From Peptostreptococcaceae bacterium (GTDB lineage Bacteria; Bacillota; Clostridia; Peptostreptococcales; Anaerovoracaceae), in contig JAENWI010000003.1 in assembly GCA_016650115.1 (NCBI GenBank), forward strand, positions 1-25,351: a stretch of 25,351 nt of DNA, read 5' to 3'. Position numbers and translations under genes: made by a program. Of the stretch, positions 7,541-14,249 are shown piece after piece (position 1 is the first letter of the stretch; each line of letters begins with the position of its first letter). Under the pieces are notes generated by a model that was not told the DNA's origin, did not search any database, and worked only from the letters and a program-made list of their open reading frames with translations.

Positions 7541-8242
7541 CTAATATGTAACATAGAATGCTTTCATCTTATCAGGTGAACCAAATTCTAATTTAGCTCC
7601 CTTAGGGAAGAATACTGAGTCACCCGAATTTGCAGTATAAACCTTTCCGTTCACCGCTACTGTAAGTGTACCTTCCACAACGTAGTAAATTTCTTCACAA
7701 GCGGTTTCCCAGTCAAATTTACAATCTTCAATTGTAATAAATCCTGCATTCATTGAACAACCATCATCGGCATTGACAATTTCCTGATAAAATACTTTGT
7801 CGTTGGGATTTCCAGTATCCAAAACTTCCAGCTTTACTGACTTGCCACGAACTACCTTCAAACCATTAGAATCACTCTCAGCCGTATAAGGTTTGTTAGA
7901 AACAGAATCAAGAATTCCATCTAAAAGACCTTTATCCATCATAGCTTTGAATACCTTGTAAATCGTATCAGCGTCGATTCCACCATCGCAAGCTTTTGCA
8001 AGCTCAGAAGCCATTCCGTCGCAAGAACTCTTATTCTCACAGGCTTTTACTGATTCAGAGGATTTTTCTTCACTAGAACTCTTTGCATCACAGGCAGGAG
8101 TCTCCGTAGAAAATTCTATTTCAGAAGCTCTCGCTGCATCTTTGGCTGACGGAGTAATAATTGTATCACTATCAATATATATTACCTTTTCTCCTTGCTT
8201 TTGTGCTTCATCAACATTTTTCACACTAATCAATTTCTTCAT
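7541..8242 (-). CDS. eutQ: EutQ-like cupin protein, possible acetate kinase
   Basis: A 233-residue EutQ homologue. The N-terminus (MKKLISVKNVDEAQKQGEKV, then TIITPSAKDAA) matches EutQ. The C-terminal half is a cupin (EEIYYVVEGTLTVAVNG, NSGDSVFFPKGAKLEFG). Between them, at about residues 48-85, is an unusual Ser/Lys/Cys-rich segment with repeated ACD/ACEN/SCDG units. EutQ in Salmonella has been reported to have acetate kinase activity; no separate AckA/PduW-type kinase is present in this window, so it could turn acetyl phosphate into acetate and ATP. That role is inferred. The start has an AAAGGATG site. Confidence 0.85.
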   Translation of the reverse strand: MKKLISVKNVDEAQKQGEKVIYIDSDTIITPSAKDAARASEIEFSTETPACDAKSSSEEKSSESVKACENKSSCDGMASELAKACDGGIDADTIYKVFKAMMDKGLLDGILDSVSNKPYTAESDSNGLKVVRGKSVKLEVLDTGNPNDKVFYQEIVNADDGCSMNAGFITIEDCKFDWETACEEIYYVVEGTLTVAVNGKVYTANSGDSVFFPKGAKLEFGSPDKMKAFYVTY

Positions 8243-8312
8243 TACTTCACATCCTTTTATTTATTTGTATGGTATTTGAAAACATCTTTTAATATATATA
8301 AGTTCTCATACA

Positions 8313-8861
8313 TTAGAACAAAGATGACAACAGTCTGTCGGAAGGTGAAGCTATAACCTCTGCATTTACTAACAGACCCTTCTCCTTTGCAATATCCTTT
8401 CCTGTTTCAATACCGGTTTCAACTGCACTCACATCACCTGTGAAAGTAAAGAATGACTTACCGCCTAGTCCATTTCCCAAACGGAGCTCTAGCGGCTGTA
8501 AATCTGCAGCTTTCAGGATTGCATCAGCAGCAATAACCATTGTTGCTAGGGAGAAAGACTCAATAATTCCTAGTGCCTGAATTTCATCCGGCATTGTTGC
8601 ACCTGTGATTGCTGGGAATACTAAAGGGCTAACATTTGGTATAATAATAGAATCAACCAAAAATTCTTCTGCCAGTCTCCCACCAACACCAACTGAATCT
8701 TCAACTGATGCAATATCGCCCCGAACAATAACTATATACTTTCCTGGGCAAACAGAACTAGCTGTTATTATTTCTACTTCAGATACTTTTAGCATCTGAT
8801 CTGCTGCATATATACCGCGTGCAATACTTGTAAATTCAACCATTCCTATTGCTATCGACAT
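8313..8861 (-). CDS. pduT: PduT-like tandem BMC (BMC-T) shell protein with Fe-S pore Cys
   Basis: A 182-residue trimer-forming shell protein with two BMC domains (about 1-90 and 95-182). It keeps Cys38 in VCPGKYIV, the residue that in Citrobacter PduT co-ordinates a [4Fe-4S] cluster at the three-fold pore. Its ribosome binding site (AGGAGG) is formed by the final Arg-Arg codons of the PduS-like gene and the genes are 1 nt apart, so expression is tightly coupled. PduS and PduT are known to interact, and the pair probably moves electrons through the shell. Identification is strong because both the sequence and the partner gene agree. Confidence 0.92.
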   Translation of the reverse strand: MSIAIGMVEFTSIARGIYAADQMLKVSEVEIITASSVCPGKYIVIVRGDIASVEDSVGVGGRLAEEFLVDSIIIPNVSPLVFPAITGATMPDEIQALGIIESFSLATMVIAADAILKAADLQPLELRLGNGLGGKSFFTFTGDVSAVETGIETGKDIAKEKGLLVNAEVIASPSDRLLSSLF

Positions 8862-8862
8862 A

Positions 8863-10191
8863 TCAGTTCCTCCTTATTACAATGAAATCATTTCCACACT
8901 CTACAACTGTTCCTGAAATGCTTGAATGAATTGTAGCACCTAAACTGCCTTCAGGAATTTTACCGATTACCTGTCCAAGCTCTACATGATCATTAGCAAA
9001 AACAACTGGAACTGCTGGTGCCCCTACGTGCTGACTTGTTGCAATTTGTACTAGATCAGGCTGTATTTGGGCTTCCGTCATAGGCGCTGCCCTATCAAAA
9101 TCACCTAAACCTAGCCTAGCAATAAGACGTTTACTTGGAACTAAGCGATACTCACGCATTTTGTGGGGGGTGAATTCTAATTTCACCGGTTTATATCGGA
9201 TATTCTGCTTTGCCAATTTCTCTTTAAAGTAGATATTTGCAGATTTCGGATAAAGTCCTTGTGGGCAAGAGAACAATTCGCATAAATTACACTGACAGCA
9301 TAGCTGTGAAATTTTCTGACCTTCAATATCTGTTAATGCATAATTTAAAGCTGTCATCATCTTGTGTGGTTGCATATTATGTCCAAGTAGATAACGAGGA
9401 CACATATCCGTACACATACGGCACTGCCCACAGGAAGCTTTATTCACTCTACTTGCCTGTTCTAAATTCATAGATTTCTTACGAATCAGAGAGTGCTGTT
9501 TTTTCAAGATTACAAATCCTTTATTTTTCTTTGTAATATATCCATCAATATTAGTCATAACAGGACCCATCATAGGACCACCATCAATAACCGCATAATC
9601 ATCAAAATTTTCTATACCACTCTTCTTTAGCACATCTATAATAGGCGTGCCTACCGGCACCTTTATTGTAAGTCTATTAGGAATATCACCTGCAACTGTT
9701 ATGTATTTCTCAGTAACTGGCTCCCCCTTAGAAGCATGGTAAATATTTAATGCTGTTTCTGTATTTATTACTACACACCCAACCTGAATTGGGATTCCCA
9801 TTTCAGGAACAACTCTACCAGTAAGTTCATAAACCAAAACTTGTTCATCACCTACAGGATAAACATCGGGAAGTTCTTTTACTTCAACGAAGTCACCTAC
9901 CTGTAGTTCTAAAATTTTCTCCTTCAGAATAGAAATCACTTTCTTATGCTTTCCTTTAACACCTATAAGCGCTTTGCTTGCGCCAACAAACCTTCCAGCG
10001 ATTTCAAATCCTTTAATTATCTCATCGGGAAATAGTTTCATCAACTGCTGATCCACCCGCAACAGCGGTTCACATTCAGCTCCGTTAAGAAGTATAAATT
10101 CCGACTTTGATGCTAGTTTTACATGAGTAGGAAACCCTGCACCCCCTGCACCAATAACACCAGCTTCTTTAACCATATCAAGAAGACTCAT
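8863..10191 (-). CDS. pduS: PduS/RnfC-like flavo-iron-sulphur electron-transfer protein
   Basis: A 442-residue PduS homologue. The N-terminal part has GVIGAGGAGFPTHVKL and LLNGAECEPLL, the RnfC/NuoF-type flavin and NADH-binding motifs. Residues about 255-320 hold two ferredoxin-like clusters (CGQCRMCTDMCPRYLLG and CCQCNLCELFSCP), and the C-terminus resembles a biotinyl/barrel-sandwich fold (GQVIGKIPEGSLGATIHSSISGTV). In propanediol loci PduS reduces cobalamin. CutC does not use B12, so here it more likely exchanges electrons between NADH and an outside acceptor via PduT, or supplies reductant for the CutD Fe-S cluster. That role is inference. Confidence 0.9.
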   Translation of the reverse strand: MSLLDMVKEAGVIGAGGAGFPTHVKLASKSEFILLNGAECEPLLRVDQQLMKLFPDEIIKGFEIAGRFVGASKALIGVKGKHKKVISILKEKILELQVGDFVEVKELPDVYPVGDEQVLVYELTGRVVPEMGIPIQVGCVVINTETALNIYHASKGEPVTEKYITVAGDIPNRLTIKVPVGTPIIDVLKKSGIENFDDYAVIDGGPMMGPVMTNIDGYITKKNKGFVILKKQHSLIRKKSMNLEQASRVNKASCGQCRMCTDMCPRYLLGHNMQPHKMMTALNYALTDIEGQKISQLCCQCNLCELFSCPQGLYPKSANIYFKEKLAKQNIRYKPVKLEFTPHKMREYRLVPSKRLIARLGLGDFDRAAPMTEAQIQPDLVQIATSQHVGAPAVPVVFANDHVELGQVIGKIPEGSLGATIHSSISGTVVECGNDFIVIRRN

Positions 10192-10252
10192 TCTAACCCC
10201 TCCTGTTACTCTCTGAAGACATAAGAATTATTGATTTTTATGTCTTCTAGTT

Positions 10253-10516
10253 TTACCCTAAGTTACAATCATCATCAACGATTCCGATAACAACCGCATC
10301 AACGGGAATATCATCATCACCTAGCATTCGACGAGCCGATGAACCCGTGCATACAATAACCCTGTCTCCAATACCGGCACTAATAATATCTACAACAATA
10401 AAACGCTGCCCTGCCTTGGTGCCGTCAATTACTTCTGCTAGCATAAACTTTAGTCCATTAAGTGATTCTGCTTTTCTTGTTGCCCATACACTGCTAACCA
10501 GTTTTGCTATTAACAT
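10253..10516 (-). CDS. eutN: EutN/CcmL pentameric vertex protein (BMC-P)
   Basis: An 87-residue BMC-P protein, the usual length. It begins MLIAKLVSSVWATRKAESL and has the EutN/CcmL features VVDIISAGIGDRVIVCTGSSAR and the closing DAVVIGIVDD. Pentamers cap the vertices and close the shell. It is the only BMC-P gene in the window, so the locus has every element needed to close a compartment. Its ATG lies inside the end of the upstream gene (7-nt overlap), indicating coupling. Confidence 0.95.
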   Translation of the reverse strand: MLIAKLVSSVWATRKAESLNGLKFMLAEVIDGTKAGQRFIVVDIISAGIGDRVIVCTGSSARRMLGDDDIPVDAVVIGIVDDDCNLG

Positions 10517-10815
10517 AAATCTTTCTCCTTTTTCATCTTGCGTTTAATCTCCTCAATTGCAGATTCAACAGATGAAGTATCACCAAAGATTGCAATCATT
10601 ATCATGTTCTGAGGACAACTTCCTCTAATATCTTGTACTGTTACACCAACCGCCTTTTCAGCAATATCAGCTGCACAAATCATCTCTATCATTCTTCCTT
10701 GCACCAGCCCAACTGCATCAACACAAATGGTAACTTTATCAACTCCTGCCCCCATGCGCCTCATAAGAATATCTATAGTGCCCGCTGTAGGGGATTTAAT
10801 AATTCGAAACTCCAT
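10510..10815 (-). CDS. Small BMC-domain-like protein
   Basis: About 101 residues from the ATG at 10815. The frame also opens with TTG at 10821, but the GGAGGG site has better spacing to the ATG. The order is unusual: MEFRIIKSPTAGTIDILMRRMG, GLVQGRMIEMICAADIAEKAVGV, then MIMIAIFGDTSSVESAIEEIK. The last piece matches the GDVxAVxxA end of a BMC domain and the middle piece its helix, so it looks like a divergent or permuted BMC-H. It overlaps eutN by 7 nt and follows eutJ. I do not recognise a named family, and its shell role is inferred from fold hints and position. Confidence 0.7.
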   Translation of the reverse strand: MEFRIIKSPTAGTIDILMRRMGAGVDKVTICVDAVGLVQGRMIEMICAADIAEKAVGVTVQDIRGSCPQNMIMIAIFGDTSSVESAIEEIKRKMKKEKDLC

Positions 10816-10833
10816 ATCCAATCATCCCTCCTA

Positions 10834-11676
10834 CTATATGCTTTCCCGAGTGCAACTAAGTGCTATTCCTAGTGGAGTTACAAACATAGGATTTTGAGGC
10901 TTATGAGTATAAATACCAGTCTGCTTTTCTATGATTTTTTCAATACCAGTTAGGCAACATGTTCCGCCAACCAAACATATCTCATTTACATCATAACCTT
11001 TTATATGTTGATTTATAATAGAAGCAATTTTTTCAATTACTGGTTTAAGTACCGGTAACAGTTCTTTGTGGTTTTCAGGATTACGCTTATATAATTCTCC
11101 CTCAGAAAAAGGCACTTTATATGCACCAGAAACAACCAATGAAAAATGGGTGCCTCCTGTTGGCTCATCCGCAACGTAAACAACTTCTCCATCCTTCAAA
11201 ATCGAAATTCCCGTTGTTCCACCTCCAACATCTACAACTGCACCATTCTGAATTTTCAACACATTATTGGCAGCCGTAGATTCATCAAGTACGTTGGTAA
11301 TTTCAAACCCAGCAGCCTGAACCACATTGCTAACTGCTCCTGAATCCAAAAGATCCGTTCCAGGAGGAATTGCAGCAGCTGCATATAAGAGTTCTGCACC
11401 TAATTTTTCCTCAATCTCCTGCTTAAGTTCTCTAACAATTTTAATTGCACCGATATAATCGACAACCATACCATCTCGAACTACATCTGCATATCTATAA
11501 GCACCTGCCACCGGTTTGTAGTTTTCATCCATAACCGCTAAAACAACACATGCAGTGCCCAAATCAACTCCTGTATAATAAACAGAAGATTTACTCACAA
11601 TGGGATGTTCTACTACATATTCAAAATCCTGAACAAGCTGATCACAGTATTCAAATTTTAACTTTTTCTCTGACAT
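10834..11676 (-). CDS. eutJ: EutJ-like actin/Hsp70-fold ATPase
   Basis: A 280-residue EutJ-type protein. It shows the actin-fold phosphate loops (YYTGVDLGTACVVLAVMD and VVDVGGGTTGISIL), the connecting AAIPPGT and LDESTAANNVL segments and an adenosine motif (CLVGGTCCLTGIEKII). EutJ is thought to be a chaperone or reactivase-like helper of microcompartment enzymes, but its target is unproven. There is no B12 enzyme here to reactivate, so assembly assistance is the better guess. Its start overlaps the end of the EutT-like gene by 19 nt. Confidence 0.9.
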   Translation of the reverse strand: MSEKKLKFEYCDQLVQDFEYVVEHPIVSKSSVYYTGVDLGTACVVLAVMDENYKPVAGAYRYADVVRDGMVVDYIGAIKIVRELKQEIEEKLGAELLYAAAAIPPGTDLLDSGAVSNVVQAAGFEITNVLDESTAANNVLKIQNGAVVDVGGGTTGISILKDGEVVYVADEPTGGTHFSLVVSGAYKVPFSEGELYKRNPENHKELLPVLKPVIEKIASIINQHIKGYDVNEICLVGGTCCLTGIEKIIEKQTGIYTHKPQNPMFVTPLGIALSCTRESI

Positions 11677-12338
11677 TCTTCACCTCCTAAAACTGAACAT
11701 ATCATTTGGGACAAGGTATTAACAATCTGATTGACCTTCCCGATAACTTCTGTGCATAGCTCATTCTCATCATTACTGCCCTCATAGAGTTCTAAAACAA
11801 CTGGTTCTATTTCGCGAAGATCAGAGCGTAACCTATGCAAAATTATAATCTTTCTTCCCTGTTTAAGTTGCATATGGAAGTCTGTGATTTCAAAGCAATC
11901 ATCCAAATCATCAGAAAAATTATCCGCATTTATCCCTGTGCACTCCGTGACGTTGAGGTTTTCCACTGAGCCTTTTCCCTCCACATGATTTTTAATGCAG
12001 GAGAACTGTTTACCTAAATTAATAACACTCTGTGCCAAAAGAACATCGCCACTCAAAAGTTCTTCGAAAGATTGAAGAAACAATGCTTCCGTCGACCTCA
12101 TCTTACTGTGAAGTTTCTTCTTTTTCCAATTATTCTTCCTCTCTGGCAGTGCAGATGGATTCACTACATTTGCAGTGTCTTTCTTTGGGGAAATATCATT
12201 GTCAAACATATTGATACCCCTATCCGACAGATATTGACGTGCTCCAGGCGTAAGTCTTGCTCCTGGTTCTATCTCATATGTTGTAAAAGGTTCTTTTTTA
12301 TTGAAATCCCGCAAATCATTTTCGGTAATAAATTTCAT
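11658..12338 (-). CDS. EutT-like protein lacking the adenosyltransferase metal motif
   Basis: A 226-residue protein whose start (KFITENDLRDFN, then ARLTPGARQYLSDRGI) matches the N-terminal region of EutT, the corrinoid adenosyltransferase of ethanolamine loci. The helical core keeps HSKMRSTEALFLQSFEELL but shows no CCxxC metal site of the enterobacterial enzyme. The only Cys pairs are scattered. Choline cleavage by a glycyl radical enzyme needs no adenosylcobalamin, so true adenosyltransferase activity is doubtful. A structural or cargo-adaptor role is possible. It sits between the EutP-like GTPase and EutJ, all coupled by short gaps or overlaps. Confidence 0.75.
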   Translation of the reverse strand: MKFITENDLRDFNKKEPFTTYEIEPGARLTPGARQYLSDRGINMFDNDISPKKDTANVVNPSALPERKNNWKKKKLHSKMRSTEALFLQSFEELLSGDVLLAQSVINLGKQFSCIKNHVEGKGSVENLNVTECTGINADNFSDDLDDCFEITDFHMQLKQGRKIIILHRLRSDLREIEPVVLELYEGSNDENELCTEVIGKVNQIVNTLSQMICSVLGGEECQRKS

Positions 12339-12339
12339 T

Positions 12340-12798
12340 TTATTCCCCCTTTACTTTTTTTTCAAAAGTAAATAAATATTCTTTTAAAGCATTGATGGTT
12401 ACCTCATTAGAATTACTAATCTTATAGTAAGGCTCCGGTACTCCTATCTGTGCAAGCTTCCGGGAACACAAATCTTCATTTTCCATCATTAAATCAGTTT
12501 TCGTTATTACACCAATTACAGGACATCTGAATGCCTTTGCAAATCCAGGTGGATAGACATTAGTGCATCTTGACTGATCAACTAATATCAAAACATGAGA
12601 TGCATCCTGTGCTGCTGCAATTATATGTTTGTACATCCATGGGCTTTCAATATAAGAACCTGGAACATCTATAGTATTCTTTCCATAAATAATATCCTGT
12701 GTTCTTCTTAATGGGCCATCATAATCATTAAGTGTATTAACGAGCGTCGTCTTTCCACACTTCGTCGGTCCTATCACCATCACTCGTTTCTTTATCAT
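12340..12798 (-). CDS. eutP: EutP/PduV-like small GTPase
   Basis: A 152-residue P-loop protein with Walker A GPTKCGKTTLVNTL, Walker B-like DVPGSYIE and a guanine-specificity motif TKTD near residue 104. PduV is associated with the outside of propanediol compartments and with their movement; some EutP proteins have acetate kinase activity, so this is a second candidate for making ATP from acetyl phosphate. It overlaps the PduU-like gene by 4 nt, the same pduU-pduV and eutS-eutP pairing seen in other loci. Confidence 0.9.
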   Translation of the reverse strand: MIKKRVMVIGPTKCGKTTLVNTLNDYDGPLRRTQDIIYGKNTIDVPGSYIESPWMYKHIIAAAQDASHVLILVDQSRCTNVYPPGFAKAFRCPVIGVITKTDLMMENEDLCSRKLAQIGVPEPYYKISNSNEVTINALKEYLFTFEKKVKGE

Positions 12799-13148
12799 GT
12801 TCTTGTAATAGGAGCTATTGTAAAGTCCAATAAATTTTTCAATGTATCATTCACCGCATTAAGTGCTGTTTCAACGCTCTGCACATCACCGGTAATAATT
12901 AAAGACCCAGTGAAACGATCTAAAAATCCAATTGCAACATCCGCTGCCTTTGTTGCAACATCCGCTGCAATAATAGACGCTTCATATGGTGTTATAGTTA
13001 AAATCCCAATTGAACCTTTATCATCTATCCCCAAACGCTCATATATGTCAGGCATGGGTGAGGCAATAACGTGAGCGATTGTAACCTGCTTTCCAGGTAC
13101 TGATTCTTCTATGACACGTTGTATAGCTTTTTCACCAACTGTTCCCAT
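12795..13148 (-). CDS. pduU: PduU/EutS-like permuted BMC-H shell protein
   Basis: A circularly permuted BMC domain protein close to PduU: ESVPGKQVTIAHVIASP forms the N-terminal beta-barrel segment, followed by GSIGILTITPYEASIIAADVATKAADVAIGFLDRFTGSLIITGDV and the end FTIAPITRT. The frame opens with GTG at 13157, but the AGGTG site suits the ATG at 13148, giving 117 residues, nearly the length of PduU. PduU and EutS pores are plugged by the barrel, so this is probably a binding platform for partners (possibly the adjacent GTPase). Confidence 0.94.
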   Translation of the reverse strand: MGTVGEKAIQRVIEESVPGKQVTIAHVIASPMPDIYERLGIDDKGSIGILTITPYEASIIAADVATKAADVAIGFLDRFTGSLIITGDVQSVETALNAVNDTLKNLLDFTIAPITRT

Positions 13149-13180
13149 AAAAGTCACCTCTCAATCTATTTTCTATTTTA

Positions 13181-14131
13181 TCAGTGCTTGATAATAGCAA
13201 CTGGAAAATCATATTTCTTAATCCAGCTCTCAATCATATCCAGTTCATCGCTGCTTAAGCTTGGGTCTCCTTCTATTGGATAGTCAATACCTAATTGCGT
13301 GTACTTATTTACGCCTAATTTATGATAAGGAAGCAAATCTATGCCTTTAAAATTTTTATAATCACGGAAAGGCATTAAAAATTCAATTACCCTCCTAATT
13401 TCATCTTGATTATCATTTATGCCTTTTAAAAGAGGCATTCTGACCTTCACGTTATACCGTAGGTGAAGAAGTTCTTTTAAATTTTCTAATATTCGCTCAT
13501 TGTGCACTCCCGTCAATTGATAATGTCGTTCAGCATCAATATGCTTCATATCAAAAAGGAATAAATCCGTGAACTCAGCAACCTTAAGTATTGATTCCAG
13601 TTTTGCATAGCCACATGTTTCAATGGCAGTATTGATTCCTTGATGCTTACATGCCATAAGCAAATTTGCTGCGAATTCAGGTTGCATAAGTACCTCACCG
13701 CCACCTAACGTAACGCCACCACCTGAAACATCATAAAACGGACTGTCCTCTTCAATAATTTCCATAAGTTCGGAAACAGTTTTCACCTGCCCCACAATTG
13801 ATAATGCAGACTCAGTACAAATTTCCTCACATTTATGACAACCTATACAATCAATGTCATGCATAATTTCATGTTTTAACTCTTTTGACATAGTATGTAT
13901 GGAAACTGGGCAAACATTAGCGCAGGCACCGCAATCAATACATGAGTCTCTTTTGAACATAACTTGATATTTTCGTTCAAGACCTTCAGGATTGGCACAC
14001 CACTTGCAACGCAATGGGCATCCTTTAAAGAACACCAATGTCCTTACACCCGGTCCATCATACATATTGTATTTTTGAACATTAAAAATCATTGCTTTTC
14101 TTTCAACTATATTAACCGACCTATTGCTCAT
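13181..14131 (-). CDS. cutD: CutD glycyl-radical activating enzyme
   Basis: A radical-SAM activase that places the glycyl radical on CutC. The SAM-cluster motif is in FFKGCPLRCKWCANPEG (CxxxCxxC). Two ferredoxin-type clusters follow (CIDCGACANVCP and CIGCHKCEEICTE), typical of activases for eliminating glycyl radical enzymes. The GGGEVL stretch near residue 150 is the conserved SAM-binding GGE region. The frame opens with TTG at 14152, but the GGGAG site favours the ATG at 14131 (316 residues). It lies 118 nt after cutC, with a hairpin in between. It is the only activase seen, so it would also have to serve the second CutC-like enzyme. Confidence 0.95.
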   Translation of the reverse strand: MSNRSVNIVERKAMIFNVQKYNMYDGPGVRTLVFFKGCPLRCKWCANPEGLERKYQVMFKRDSCIDCGACANVCPVSIHTMSKELKHEIMHDIDCIGCHKCEEICTESALSIVGQVKTVSELMEIIEEDSPFYDVSGGGVTLGGGEVLMQPEFAANLLMACKHQGINTAIETCGYAKLESILKVAEFTDLFLFDMKHIDAERHYQLTGVHNERILENLKELLHLRYNVKVRMPLLKGINDNQDEIRRVIEFLMPFRDYKNFKGIDLLPYHKLGVNKYTQLGIDYPIEGDPSLSSDELDMIESWIKKYDFPVAIIKH

Positions 14132-14165
14132 AACATCTAATCTCCCGTTCAAATAAGTAATTTAA

Positions 14166-14216
14166 CTGAGGCCCGTCCTCTAGCACGCCTTATAGCATAC
14201 GAGGAATGGGCGTCAG
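14166..14216 (-). promoter_or_regulatory. Imperfect hairpin between cutC and cutD
   Basis: Three 4-bp blocks pair around a 20-nt loop: CTGA with TCAG, GCCC with GGGC, and CCTC with GAGG, separated by small internal loops. There is no T-run after it, so it is not an obvious terminator. It stands in the widest gap between genes inside the operon and could stabilise the cutC 3' end or reduce read-through to cutD, matching the need for much more lyase than activase. Confidence 0.6.
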
Positions 14217-14249
14217 ATTAGTTATTTTAAAGTTAGTGTAATACCATAA

